From Burhinus oedicnemus (lineage: Eukaryota > Chordata > Aves > Charadriiformes > Burhinidae): a stretch of 64,000 nt of DNA. Shown here in pieces: positions 11,701-26,700 of the stretch. Location of the stretch: the NCBI GenBank assembly GCA_008921705.1, contig VFFE01007078.1:629714-693713 (forward strand). Direction: 5' to 3'. Below the pieces are notes generated by a model that worked only from the letters and a program-made list of their open reading frames with translations, was not told where the DNA came from and searched no databases. A program made the translations under genes and the position numbers. The stretch's first letter is position 1, and each line of letters opens with the position of its first letter.

Positions 11701-14700
11701 GTGTCCTGGCAGGCCTCATTTTTATAGCCCACTTTAAGGTATCCTCAGGTCAGTTAAATGCATCCAGCTATACACAAAAAGGTACAGTCCCTTCCCACTA
11801 CAAAAAAAAAAAAAAAAAAAANNNNNNNNNNNNNNNNNNNNNNNNNNNNNNNNNNNNNNNNNNNNNNNNNNAAATTCTGTGAGCCCAAAGCAGCCTATTT
11901 AGCATAAATAATTCATGACATAACCAACCAACCAAAACATAGATTGTTCAAGAGTCATCTGTAGAGACGTAATACTTACATATGTTGATAAGCCTTAGAC
12001 GCTTGACCATGAAATGAGTTAATAAATACTTTGGTTTTATGCCAATTCACACACTGCGTTATGTCACTTCAGACTGTAAGGCTACACAGTGGCTTTGGCA
12101 AGGCAAGAGGTAAGTGCTGAGGAGGGTAATTAATTGGTCCTGTAATTCAGCGTGCTACCTTTGATATTCTGTATGTTAATTCATAAGCAGAATCTTTAAA
12201 GCATAACTTGCTTTTTAAAAAAATTCAAACAGAATTAATATTTTAATTTGGATACCTTTTTCCAAGTCAAAAACATGATATGAACACTTTGCTTATGGTT
12301 TCTATTGCAGACATTTCTCAATAGAAAATTCAAAAACACCTCTGAAGACTTTTTCCCACCTCCCTTATTTCCAGTGTCTGCTTTCTAAAGCCAGCTCACC
12401 AAATAAGTAGTCATTGCAAGAGCTTCAGCAAGCTCTTATTAATTTGCATCTTTCACAATTTAACAGTTCTAGTAAGACGGACAATTTTTACCAGCATTTC
12501 CCTTTTTCTCTTGGTTCTGTCTTCAAGCGTTGTGACCCAAAACAGCACACTGTATTAAAAAGGGCATTTTTTACAGAGATGGTGTAATGGGTACTGTTAA
12601 ACTGACTCACTGACTCCTAATAGGGAAAGCGATCTAAACAAGCATCTGAGATTTGCTTTGGATGCTTCACGGAAGAGATCGGTACAGAAAGGGATGCCCA
12701 GGCCAATTAGGCTCATGAGCAACTGCATGTATACAACCATCACATCCTCGCAGACTGCAGTAGCTCTGATTTAGAAGAGATTATTCTTTGTAACGATGAC
12801 CACCTCACAGCACTCCCGAGTTCCCAAACAACCCAAAGCAGAATAATGTTCTGAAAGAAACTGAGTCCTCTATGAAATACTCACCACCTCTTTCTGGTGT
12901 GGTGATACTGAAAAAAATTTGAAAGAAAACTATAGCTACCCCAGTGGTGTCAGCATGCTGTTGATTTTATTTCTGACAAGAATCAGATGAGAAAATAGTT
13001 CATTACATGACAAGAAACTACATACTGAATATCCTGCAAAAGGCAGTTTGTCTGTTAGCAAGAGAAGCTAATGTTACTTTACAGAATTTTGAAAGTGCAG
13101 CATCTTCTTCCCACAAATTATAGTTTATCACTCAGAGAAACCCTTCTAAAACAACAGTTCTGTGGCACCAGGGAAAAGGGTCAGCATGATTTAGACATAA
13201 TTGCACTGTAAGAGAACAAAGGCATTTAGCTGTGTCTCGTGGATAATCCCTCTGAGAATGATTACATCCCAGTCTTAGCTAATTGTGCAGTTGCAGGCCT
13301 GTAATTCCCAGGCTCTTCTCCTTTACTTCATACTCTACTGCTGTTCTATTCTGTAGCATAGAAAAGTGCACGGACATGGAAGGCTGGGCATGTTTTCAAC
13401 TCCATTTGGGGCAGGAAAGAAAGGGCACTATGGTCTGCCTTCTCTAAGAGGACTGACAGACAATGACATCTTTTTTAATCTGTGTTTTGACCAGCCTTCC
13501 TGTTTAAGGAGTAGTTATGTCATTATAAAATGTCCCTATTTTAACAGTGACGTGCTAGCCAAGTCATCTTTTTGCTTTATTAAGCAGACAAGGGGTATAT
13601 TCCATAACATTATGCTACTGAACTGTAATGTGATTTTTTTTTTAAACTCTATTTTTTCCCCCTTTTCTCTGTGTTCTTTTCTTTTACCACATAAACATTA
13701 TTATTAGAAATACAATGGCTGGCCTGCTATCCTTCCCCATTAAGACAGGACTGAGGGGAGAGAGCGGTTTCATGTGGGAGGGAGGGGGGCTGGCCATGTC
13801 ACTTTCCCTGTGGGAGGAATCATCCCTAGGCAATCAAGACCATGTCTGTGTAGGGGCATTCAGGATAATCTGACACCTGAGCCCAGTGACAGTCAGCATG
13901 CATAGGATGCACGTGCTTTCAAAGATGCTGGTTTAAAAAATAAATAGATAAAATCAAGCGTGCTCTTTGGAAGATCACTCAGAAAGCTGACACTGTTAAA
14001 GTATTGTCATAAGCATCAAATGTCTTCCCACAGAGTGGTATTTCAATAACAATGTGAAGAAGAGACTTGCTCTTTACTGGCAAGATTCCCTCTACCAAAT
14101 TGTGAATGCTGTCGTAAGCCTCCAGCTTCTGGTAGTCTGAGCTCTTACAGCGGCAGAGTTCAACAGCTTATAAAAGAATTGTAGTGGAACATTGCACATG
14201 ACAATATTAATGAGATCTGAAGTGACAGGACACACCAGCTTGCTATATGAAAGACTAGGTAACAGAGAGGAAAAAATCTCCAGTGCAACAGTAAGATTTT
14301 GTGAAATACAGCTGTTTTCCTAAATTCTTGAGAAATTTGCTATTTGCTAGTTTAATTCAAGAAATACAGACTGAGCCCCCATCTCAAAGGAAATCTAGTT
14401 GCAGTGATTACAGAAATCCAAATAGGTTAAAACAGGAGGGAAAATAATGCACCACATTTATCTTGAAATATTTAAAATACTTTCATAAAGAAACATGCAC
14501 CTAGAAAACAATTTTTCTCACACAACCAGATGATGCTGGGCTGGAATTCAGACTTGAACTAGTTCAAATTCCAGGGGTATCTGACTCCAATTTCTGTAAT
14601 TACGCTCACTTCCACGGCTTGCTTCCAAAACCCCCTGAATTCAGAAGAAGCTGTTTTCCAACTCTAGTTCCTAATGTACAAAACCCATTTGGAGGCAGGT

Positions 14701-17700
14701 TTGCTGTGTCCAAAATGCAACTGGCCTAGCCTCAGTTGGAAATCAAACTGCTCAACCCAGCTCTACGGACAGTGTAAAAATATAGGAAGAAAATTACCAA
14801 TATAAAAATAAACCAAAGAAAAGCAAGCAGATTTTCCAAATTAGGAAGAGAATGCCTGGAATAATCAGCATAAGCAATCAGTAGCAAGCTTTATTTAGAC
14901 TGAGCATTCAATTAAATAAATGCTTTTCTCAGCAAAAGCAAATGTGACTGTAAGAGAACGAGAAGGCTAAATTAGTGCAATATGAATGACATAATAAATA
15001 TGTAATGGGTACAGTACAGACCTTGCTTCTCCTCCCATGCACTCCATAAAGAATTTTGGGAAAAAAAAGTGGTTCTGACTGACCAATGACATTTATCACA
15101 TGGTCCAGATTATCACCCTTTAATTGCTGATTAATGAACTATTTTTTACAGTAACTGCAGACATGAATCAATGTTCACTGCATTTCATTTACAGATTTAG
15201 GGCTCTCAATACACACTACAGATGAAGCTCAACGCAAACAAAAGGAGGCGTTTCTTCACATAGCTGTGAAACATGAAACTCCCTCCTGCAGACAACTGTG
15301 AAAGCTGAGTTTTCAAAAATCAACTGAACAAATCCATAAAACAATCACTAAATTGCACTATATTGATAACATTAATATGATACAGTAAGTTCCCGAAAGA
15401 AAAATCGTTGGACATAGGAAGAGTACTTGGAAGAAATACCATTATGCACTTTGCTGTCTTGTGCTCTTCCCAAGGGTTTGGCTAGTAGGAGAAGCAGGAG
15501 ACTGGGCTATAGGGATTGTCATTCAGGTCTAGTTACTCTGCTTTTATGTTAGCTGTTCAAGTTTAATGATAAAATTATTAAAATGGAATTATGCTTATCT
15601 AAAAATCACTGCTTCACTGGCCAAATCTCTCAATCAAGGACTAAAGAAAGATGATATACTAGCAAAAGCTGATCCTTTTATCTATTTGTTCCCAAAACTG
15701 CAGGAGCTAGAGAGGAGCAGCAGTATAGCCAAAATGAAGCAAACAGGTAGAGAAGCAGTTCGGTAAAGAAATTAAATTGTACTGAGTGAAAAACCTGAAT
15801 GTTATCAACACTCTAGTACCCTTTCAGAGTTTTCATAGGCAGGTGAACAAAATAAGTAGCATCCAGGCACAGGGAGATGCTACTATAAGAGACGTGTGTA
15901 CACCCACACACACGTATGTGTAGATACATATTTCTTTAAAAGGGAGTGTTTCTGGCAAATACAACCATTTAAGTCACAAGGATAAATTGATCTTGAGCAC
16001 TTCCCCTGGAGTATCAGGCACAAACTGGCTTTTCTTTCTTCCTTTCACTTGCAGCACACAGCTGTTTTTTGAAGTGCTGAACAATGTGGTCGGTTCAACA
16101 GTAATACCTGTTCTTAGAACAATTTTGCACTCCAAAATGTTGTTCTTTCAGCTTCCCTACAAGAGCACACATTAACCATAGGCATTTTTTGCCGTACCTT
16201 TTTTCTCCCATGGGCAGGTGGTATACGTAATTTTTTTAAGACTGCAGTGCTACAAAGCGAACGATCATATTTAGTAGTCTTTGTAAACAAAATCTCTCCT
16301 GTGGAATTGAATTGATTTTATCTCATTGCAATTTGAGAGGGCTCACATCACCCCATCTGCCAAGCAGGTGTTACAGCAGCAAACAAAGATGTGAAAGCAT
16401 CAGTCACAGCACTGTTAACAACTGTGCAACGCTCAGGCAGTTTTCAGACCCTGTTCTCCAAAAAACCCCCAATCATTTCCCACCAACAGAGCTCCGATAG
16501 AAGGAAACAGTCCCACTGGTAAGTGTCAGGGATCATCACCCTCCATTTCATAACCTCTTCAGTCAACCTTAAATAACAACATTATAGAATTATTTTGTGT
16601 AGCCCCTTAGAAGCTGTTATCCTACCTTCTTCATCAGATGAGTTGTGTGAACAAAACAGAACTGAATAATTAGAATTTACAGCGCATAGCACCATAAGCA
16701 TCTTAATAAGAATATCCCATATACTGTTTGCAAACATGATCCTGCAAACTTGCATGGAAACTCTTCCTTAAATTTGCTTTGTAGACTAAAGAATCCAGAG
16801 CTTGATGGAACTAGGATCTGTGTAAGTGGGAGACAAGATAGTTTGCAAAGTGTATCTACGTCAAAATTTTTATATAGGACAACACTGAATACAGCTATAT
16901 AGAGAAGGATCTTAGTCTCACTTGTTTTTCCTATATAATCAAAGGAGAAACAACAGGCACAGCCAGAGGGTGATTCCAGACCACCTAATTAGAGTGCTCG
17001 TCTGAATAAGCCTTTAGAGGTGCTGTCTGTGGAAGGTCACTCTGTACTTCAAGTTAATTTTTGAGAATGCCTCTTGTGACCTTTCAGTGGAATTTTATTT
17101 CCTGGTTTTGCTACTTCTTCGATTTGAAAGTGAAGCTTTCTCATAGACCTGACACAAACCCCAAACAATCCTGGCTGCCCGTGTGCTCTAAGGATCAAAA
17201 AGCAGTTTTTATCAACCAAAACTACAGTCCAGTGGAGAAAACAGATTTCAAAAATTTATCTAAGAACAAATATTATTTAATGTCATTACAGACTATACTA
17301 AATAAATGTATTTTGTACTTGCTGCTGAATTTCTGAAAAAAAGTCTGTGCATCTACATGCTAAACTACATTATCCTACCTGGGGAAGAGTCTTAAAAAAC
17401 ACTGTTCTTATACAGTGACGAAAAAGATAACAAATCTGGTCACTCTACCTGTACCATGAGCGTGTAGTTTCAAGGTTGAAAGAGGTTGACCTAAATCTCA
17501 ACTGAGGTTGAGAGTGTTTAAATCTAAATTATCTTAAATACTGACAAAGCGACACATAAGCAAGCACTGAGGTTACTCATTCGGTGTATGGGCTTTGCCG
17601 AAATCAAGGTCTCAATGGCAGGAAGAAGAAAGCACTACTCCCTTGTCAACTTCAATTACACAACAAAGAAAATAATGAAACATAGCATATGTTGTCTGGT

Positions 17701-20700
17701 AAATTTTAGAAACAACAGCTTTCAGCACTCTGTGCTTTAATATTGTGCTCAAATGTGGATGTTCAGAAAGCTTCTTCTTCCTTTAATGCTACTCTCCTGT
17801 CATAACATTTCTAAGAGGAGAATGTAGGCATCACGCTCTTTTAATGAGCAAAGGTGTTAGAAGTTAAAGCACCTAGTCACATATAATGGAAAAAATATGC
17901 CATTTAATAAAGTTAAATTGTTATTTTTCTCCATATGTACAAATTGAGTATTTTTAACCACATCTGAAAAATCGCTTTGAAGACTTCTTAATTAAAAGAA
18001 GCTGGAGACTGCAGGGAATTTCCTTCTGTATTTTTATATCTATTATCTAGTGATTCTCTCTTGGATGCAAAATCTCTCACCTAGATAGACCTACTCTTCA
18101 TCTCACTCTGAACCAAAAATTCTTTTGTCAACTTTGTTGGTGAAAAAACAGCTATTAATTTAGGTTTTATTCAACAGAGCTCTTAAACAAGTTTAGACAT
18201 CTGCTTAAATGTTTTAGTTCATTAGGACCATTGAGAAACATTTATTACTATGTTGTGTTACGTAATGTAAATAATTTCAGTGTGTCAGTAATGTTTCTCA
18301 GGACAAAAAGTCTTTAAAAGATTGTCTGTAGCTCAACAAAAATACCCATACTTTTCAGGTCATAGAAAAAATCTTTAACATCCAAAGAAAGTTATACTGC
18401 AATGAGATATGTAAGAAAAAGTATGTCTTCTATTACATAAAATGCTTAATTTAAAAACGAATTTATTACTTTTGTTTATCAAAGACTCATGACATGCAGA
18501 CCAGATTTTTAGCTAGACCACTACCTGGATTCTTTATTTTCCCTACTAAGCTGTAAGCAAACTTATTTATATCAGCACTATAAACTTCTTAACAGCTGAA
18601 TATGCATTCCACGTAGCAAAGTCGAGTGACTCCAGCAGATCTCACAGATGAGAACGTCAGGTCAACTCATTCACAGTTCTTGCACACAGGTTTTTTTCTG
18701 TACTTAGCTTCTGCATGTAGAGGTGGCAGCGCTTTGACAACTGAGGCTAAACTTTCAGAAGTTATACAAATATGCTTTCAGAAATGTATTTTAACTTAAA
18801 TGATAAACTGTGTTCTCAACTGAGTTGATTTTCACTGTCACTGAAATAGCTCTTCCGAGGACAATACTTGTTATAATGCATTTAAAGAAACAATGGGCTA
18901 GGAGCATATCTTAGACGTGCAGCTTACACGTATGGTTTAACTTTGCATAGTAGTAATACATATTTACAAATGCCAGATTTTTCAATTTATAAATATTTAT
19001 CATAAGGACATGATTTTATCTTTAATTAGCCCAACTGTTAAGGACACTTCTAATGTGAGAAATGTAATTCAGTATTTCGTACCAGATGTAGCCTCTACAG
19101 CTCGTCTTTTATCTCTGCTTGTAATGAGCGGATACTTAAACCAAAACCATTATGTAGTATGTAAGTGATTAGAAGGGAATTAACTACAGAAGATCTGGGC
19201 TCTGAATTTAAAATAATTATTTTCTGAAGTTGCATACCTCACTTTAAAGCACCTGTGCAACATCACCATACTTGAAGTATCTGATTATTTCCTACACATA
19301 CCCTTATGAATTTCTTTGTTCATGGAAAGACCTGAATTACTAGATTGTCCTTCCTTTCCTGTCTCTTTCTAACCAGATGAGTTACAGCTCTGTGTTTGAC
19401 ACTTCTGGAAAAAGTATAAACATGAAAACTGGGCTAGTTCCAGGTCTGATCTTGGGTTATCAACAACTGAAATATGATGCCCATCTAATAACATCGCATT
19501 GCCAAACACAGCAACCCCTAAAACATGCACATTATACTGAAATTTTTCACAGTTACACAACAAACCTGCAGAGTGGTTGGAACCACTGAATCACAGAGAG
19601 AGCAGAAGGAAGGAAGGAAGGACTGGCAACAGGTAAGGGAAGAAGAATAATAGCAGCCTGGTGGAGTCATTAAAAAGGCAGACTTACTTTCTTTTTCCAG
19701 AATAAATAGTTATACCAAATTTCTAAATTAAGTGCTGTAAGGGGTTACCCTTCTTAAACTGCAAGTCACAATTAAAAAAAACAAAATCACCAATGCAAAG
19801 TAGATAGGGATTTTGTTAGCAATATTCTGTGTTTTAATCCTCCAAGAATGTATGAAGTTAACTGGGGGAAAACCAATTTAATGTCTAATGATATGCTGAA
19901 ATTGATTATTCTTAGGCAAAGCACAGTTGGAAAATAAGTGGTGCCATTGCATATCTGTGCACCTATCCTACCATGATAACTGCCTGTTTGCAATCCACTG
20001 ATAACATTTTGTGGTCTTACAAAGACAGTTCTTCAATTCAATAATACAATGGAAACAGAATGCACCCGTTACTAAGGAAACTCTGAGCCAACTTTTGATT
20101 CAGCTTATTTTTCTCAGCAGTCTGATTTACACTGAACTGCTTGCTCTCTGTATTCAGTTAATTAGCAAAATGTTTGATTATGGGATTGCGAATATTACCT
20201 ATTGACTCATTTACTTATTGTGTAAAACAGCAAGCAAAAGATCAATGTTTTAACATATTCATGAAGGAACCAAACAACACGTCATTGCGGGAGGATTTTT
20301 AGAGATGGGAACAAGGGACACAATGAGAAATGGTGGAGGGAAGGTACAAATGGGATGTTGGCCCAGAAAGGAGTTTTGGAATTTCTTCTGCGGAGTTGTC
20401 TTGTATTGCTGGCTTCCCATTTCCTCTTCCTTCACCCCATCATTTGAAGCCTACCCAACTTTTGGTTAAGTCTCTGTATACACATTAGGAGATTCAGTCT
20501 GAAATATCCCTCTGAGAAACATGATAATGTAACAATGATTGTTTTGTTTGAAGAACCCACAATAATTTACTGTCGTTTAGACAATTATTCTATCACCCAA
20601 TGACCCCTCCCCACCCGGGAAGGGGAATCAGGGAAAAAATAAGGAAACCTGGGTGTTAAAATATAAACAGATTTAATAGAATAAGACTAGATAATTAACA

Positions 20701-23700
20701 TTAATAATACTAAAGAACCAATATTGATCCCGATGCCAATATAAAATATACAAGGATTATACTCAGCCCATTCTATCTGTAGGAAGCTGTGCATTCCCGG
20801 AAGCGGACAGCAAATGTCAGACACTGTGAGCGCTATGGCTTCAGGAGGAAGGGAAGGGCTCAGGGGTCCGGCACCGGGGCAAGAAGTTCTCAGCTTTGCA
20901 GCCATCAAGAGAAAACTCCTCAGCAAAATTTCTAATTTATATTGAATGTGACGTCCATGGTATGAAATAATCCTGTCGGCCAGCTTGGGTCAAGTGCCTG
21001 GGTCTCGCTCCTCCTCATGCCCCGCACCTGGCGAGCTGGAGAACACTAAGTATATATATTTACTATAAAGTAAATATTTTCACAAATTCAGACACTAGTC
21101 TTCTAAAAATGCAGTTTTCCCTAGTGGCAGAAGAGACCTTACTGAAAAGTAAAATTACTGAAAGAGAAATTAATCCTGTGTTGCTCAAACCAGGATAATG
21201 ATAAATATTACAATGATAACATTTTGCATAATCTCTTTTACCTCTTGATTAATTATATTCCCAGTACTGTGCTACCAAATGTTAGTAAACCATCTGGATA
21301 CAGAAAATTCTAGAACAGAACTGCTTTGGTTTCCACATTAATGCTTATTTACTGGGATACACCTGTATGGGATTGTCCTTCTGCTAACAAGCTCTCCAAT
21401 GACCTAGGATGTAGTTTTAGCCAACAGGACGTAAGCAGTCATTTAGCTGCCCAACTTTCCAATAGCAATACTTTCCACTATATTAACACTAGCACAAAAA
21501 TTTAAAAAGATATTATGAGGCATTCTCAGCATGTCTCCTTATGGGGAAAAAAACCCCACTTGTAAATCTCGACTCTGCAAATGTATCAGTCCCCTGGAGA
21601 GCCCTCAGATAGCTGTGAATTTTGGCCCTGCTGATTGGAAACAGTAGGAGAGTCAGAGCTTGGAAATTAGGCTGGTTTTGGATGAGTCCAGGGTTAACAA
21701 TTATATAGTAAATTAGGAATAGTATCATAAACAATTTGCATTGTTCAGTAATCCAAATAACGTGCTCTCTTACAGATAGGCACTCCGATGCAGCGATGAC
21801 AGGCTGGCAGGAAATTTTGAGGGACTAGCACACCCCAGGAACATGAAGGCAATTAATAGGAAACAACAGGAACAGCACGGAGGAGTAGCTACGTACTGTG
21901 TCTGTCTCCAAGGCATTCAAGTGTCATCAAAGAAAGCTAAGGGATTTGGTACAATATACTTGTTTAGCGCATGTTCCACCTGCTCTTCATCCCAGAAACG
22001 GCCCCTATTTAGTAATGGATATGCAAAGGATTGATCTTAGCAGAGCAGGACTCTTTTTAACACTGAATAAATCTGGACTGCATTACACTCTTGGTTTAAA
22101 ACTGGCTCAGTGTGGGAGAAAACAACCTCCAAGGTAATTCTGAATTCCGCTTCCATGTTTTATGTAAAACACAAATTCTGTATTTTTCTCCTATGGTAAT
22201 ACCTGATCTTCCACTCCTTAGGCAAGAAAAACTCAGGGTGTCTGACATCTATCAGTACTTGCAAAATGAAACCCTTGCTATTTATTTTAAAGAGTTTTTC
22301 ACTTTTAGATTTTACTGTTCACTTAAAGTTTTAAATTTTCTTTGGTACTTTTTACAGGTGATTAAATTCAGTTGATAGTTTTGACCTACAGGGAACAATG
22401 AGGTTTATAACCAGTATCTAAGATTCCTTGAAAACAGTACCATTAAGTTAAACGTATTTTGTCTGACAGCATAGCCATTAACAATTTGAAACAAAAATTC
22501 AAAACTAGGAAAATTTGAGAAAATACCTGCTTTATGAAACTTTTCCATTATCTCTTGACGAACTGATTTTTCCAAGTTGAAATAATCGTGGTCTTCATCA
22601 GGTTTTCTCAGAAACAGAGGGATGTGTTGAAATACTATTATATGCTTGCATTTATGTTTTTCAGCGACAGCCAGTTGCTCATTGAGCCACACATCCTGGG
22701 CTTGCTTTAACTCAGGGCATTTGGAAGAATCGAAGTATAACTGAGAATTCAGCACAAGAAAGAAAACACCTCCAACCCAAAAGCTGAAGTAGTCATCTCC
22801 CCAGTTCTTGCAATAATTATCTATTGTTTCTGTGGTTGGAGTATTGCCAACATCATGATTTCCACTGACAAATACCAATGGGATGTCCTTGTTAGTGTTC
22901 TTCAGAACATTCTTTAAATCTTGCTCTTGGTCCTTTCTCCATTGAGTTCCTACAGAAAAAAACCAAACACATTTTAATGTTTATGCTATCTTTTCCCACC
23001 CTCATTGTTAGCTTTTGTTTATGAAACTATACATAGTAAGAAAATATTCTATATTCGATGTGATCATGATAATATGCAGGGATCTAGAGTACATCTTCAC
23101 TTGACTATCGTATGTCCACGCAACTTGATAAGGGAGGCCTTATCAAGTACTCAGCCACTTTCAGTAACTTGCCTCAAGAAAGGCTCTGGATAGGAACCAA
23201 CAAATAGCATAGCTGTAGGTGACATAACAGTGTTTTGCACCAAAAACTTTAGTAGGCTGATTCTTTTCATCTATAGACTGATGATGTGCTGAAAAAAATG
23301 CAGCAACCTTGGATGGTATAACAACTTTATACAAGGGTAAAAACCAGGTCAACTTCTGGTTTACATTTTCTGGCTGTGCAAAGGAATTAAGGTTGAAGTT
23401 TTTTCATTACAAGAACTACTTTAACAGCAAAAATATAATTAGTGTCTTGTGGCGACTTGTTTATATGATGAGGCTGTTTTAATAATGAGCATGGCATTAA
23501 TTTCACAGAAAGGTAATTGTGTACTTTGCTAGTTTTTCCTGCACCTCTGTTTTTATATTAATATGCATACCCAGACAGTTACTCTTCTGGTTGTCAGAAA
23601 TTTGTCCTTTTCTAGGAAGGTTCATCTAATTGCTAGATTAATTTACAATCACTGAAAAAAAATTTAGAAAGGATTTTTTAAAAAAAGCAGTTATTTTATT

Positions 23701-26700
23701 CTAATGATGACAGAGGGTTTTTTAACTTTTCTAAAGAGTAATCATTAATCAGAGGTCATTGATATGTTTATTATTCATGAATTAAACTGAACATTTATAA
23801 ATTGTATTTTGTCCTGCAATACATAAAATACATCTAACACAGGCCAAACTCACAAATAAAAATTGCATTTTTTAACCAGGAAGTTGTAACCAGATTTTTA
23901 CAAGAACTCTGAAATCAGATTTACAACATACATTTGCATACAGGTCTATGCATATCAATCATCATGTGTTTTATTTAAATTGTGTTCTATTTTTGTAACT
24001 ACACATATATGTAATACATAGAAAGGTACTGTGGGGCTCCTGTAATATAACTATGAGATAAAAGATTTTTTTCTCCATGTTTCTTCAAAATACTTATGAT
24101 CAGTATATTGACAAACACTGACCCTTAGCAACGATTAGCACAGATTTCAATTCCTTTTCCATAGTCTATAGATACAGGCTTAAGTACCACCTTATTGCTG
24201 TTATTAGAATTCTACAGCTTTAGAAGAACACTGGGGAAAAAAAACATATTCATATTATGCATAAATTATGTCTAAATGTAAAGACAGATGTGAGATTTGA
24301 TATATGGTGCATAAAGTCAAAATCCACAACTCTTGTGCTTAACTGCTATACATGGTACAAAGTTATTGTAGCAAAATCTTTGAGTAACTTGAGAAATACT
24401 GGGCATATGATACCCAGTGTAGTCTAGAAAGTAGCGGACAGCAGATCAGTTTGTGGGGTACCAGGATCGTGGTCAGTTTAGGCCATACTCCCAGTTACGG
24501 AAAATATCCTTATTAATACTTGAAAGAACAGGACAAATGACATCTCATGTTACTTGGAGGAGCTGGATTTAAAAAAAAAAAAAACAACACCCAAAGATTT
24601 AAATGAACCTGGCACTGTTGTCCATAGGGTAGGGAATCTGGCTGAGAAAGCTGCTTTTCCTGCCACTCCCCACCTTCCTATGCAAAGAGTTGAAAATTTC
24701 AGTCTATAAATATGAAAATGTACAGGGGAGGGCAGCGGGGAAAAGGTGAGGGGGAAGGCTCTGTTAAGATATATGTAAACACATTACACCATATTAATCT
24801 CCATGCTATCACTTTGGGAAATTTAGCCAACAGTTTCAGAGTATAAAGACATTTATGCATAAGTTACAGAAATAATTTGTAGAATTATGCATACCTCTTC
24901 CCAGTGGTGAAATTCAAGCTCTAGAGACTAACACTTAGATTAGATTTGTCGACAGCAGGGCACTGGTTCCCTCATTTAATGCAATATTATTTCTATAGCA
25001 ACAGAGAGACATATTCAGTGTTTTATTGCAGAAAACATTGCTCAAAATGGAAAACAAGGTCTCTGCCCAAAGAGTCTCGGAAATCATACTAAGTAAAGAT
25101 TATTTTAGGACAATTGTATCTTGACTTGACCTTTTTTTGGTAGAAGGTCAAAGCAACTTTAAAAGAAGAGAAACCCATGAAGATAAGGGTGGGAAAAGAT
25201 GGAATAATGTCTCTGTACTCTTGGGGTGTAGCGCTGGAGAGGAAGGGCTAGGACGTACACACTAACCGTGACTTGTACTACAGTAGCGCACACTGTGCTA
25301 CAGTGAGCCACACCACTATGCAGTGCCCCCTTGAAGGCATCTCCCTCTAAATTTACAACTGAGCTAACTAATAGATAAAGAAGATAAAGAAGAGGAGATA
25401 AAGAAGTGATAAAGAAAAGAAGGAAGCCATTAGAAAACTACAGTGGTCACTGTAAATATCCCCTTTAAATCTCTACCAGGCACAGAGCTCGTAAAACATT
25501 TTTATTTGATGACATGTATTTCTTTAGCTTAGCTAGACGTTTGTTGTAGGTGAATAGGAAAAGACTATCATGCCAAGAGGCAATGTAAAAAAGTAGTTTG
25601 GAAAGTGTCAGGGTAAATGTAACTGAAATTAATTTCTGTTCTGTTTATCCTGGCATCATGTGCAGTGACATTTTTAAATCCCAGGCTACAATAGTCTGTC
25701 TTTATGTTAGGTGCTGTAAATACAGTCTTGCCCTGAGATAAATGACTTCACAAATTAATAGCCCATAAAGGGCAGTTTGGCTTTTATGAAAAATATGGAA
25801 GTGAGAACTGTTGCTAGTGCAGTTGCCTACAATTTTCCACAGCTTCCCAGTCTATCATTTTTGAAAGCTGAGCGATGTGAACAGGAGCATAAAGGTGCAA
25901 TGTCAATGTCTCTGTTGCAGTACAGCTTTCTGTTGTATGTTATATCACTATTTGCCTAAACACTTCCAATATTCTTTCCTGCATCCCTTAAAGGAGTCAA
26001 GACAACCTGCCTTCACTCACTGAAAGAGCAGATTTCAAGAAAGAAAGTACTTTTAAAGCATTTTTTGCTGAAGCTGGCTTCAGTCAGCAGAATTCACAGA
26101 TTATTCTGCCAAAGAAATAATCCTTTAGCTACTAATCCACAGTTACAGTTTACTTTGGTATTCCACAGACTAGAGCACCCCTATAACAAAGTGTTGAGTT
26201 TGGTTTTTTTAATGCCCTAGCTATAAAAACAACTTGAAGCACTGTTTATCCCCCAAACCGTATCTCTGCAATGCACGCTGATTGCAATTTTTGCATGAGA
26301 CAACTCTTCACTTACAGTAACCTCCACCAACATTGTAACTTTTCCCCCCAAAAGTACTACAGGTGAAAAATTAGCAATCAATTAACGACAGCACCCATTT
26401 TTCTACTGATACGAATTAGGAGAGGGAAAGGGGGAAGTTACAATGCTATTATTAGGTGGTACCCCCCAGGCATTTCTGTATCAGTGTTAGGAGAACTCCA
26501 AGTACTCCCACCCAAGGCAGGAGAAGCCTGCCAGCCCCTGCGAGACACACGGGTATGGTGGGAAAGGCGGGGGTATTGGCCTGGATCTACAATTCACATA
26601 ATTTTCCAAGAGATGGAAGTTCTGGTGAGGTACTCCCACTTCTTTTAATGATCAAAGCTATTGGTCATAAATTCACAGAGAAAAAGACCATCAGAGGTCA

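Larger units (their letters stand above)
5692..22526 (-). other. CPPED1: CPPED1 intron 3
   Basis: A 16.8-kb phase-1 GT-AG intron. From low to high coordinate it holds the homopolymer at the acceptor (5697-5733), an antisense CR1 3' end (6340-6545), an A-run followed by a 50-N gap (11802-11871), a CR1/L3-like 3' fragment (about 15225-15480) and an LTR on the same strand as the gene (about 20590-21050). The remaining stretches (6546-11801, 11872-15224, 15481-20589, 21051-22526) are AT-rich intronic sequence with only short chance frames. Confidence 0.9.

Noticed and set aside
20687..20926. 79-codon minus-strand frame
   Set aside because: It lies within the LTR R/U5-like region and is non-coding LTR sequence by position.
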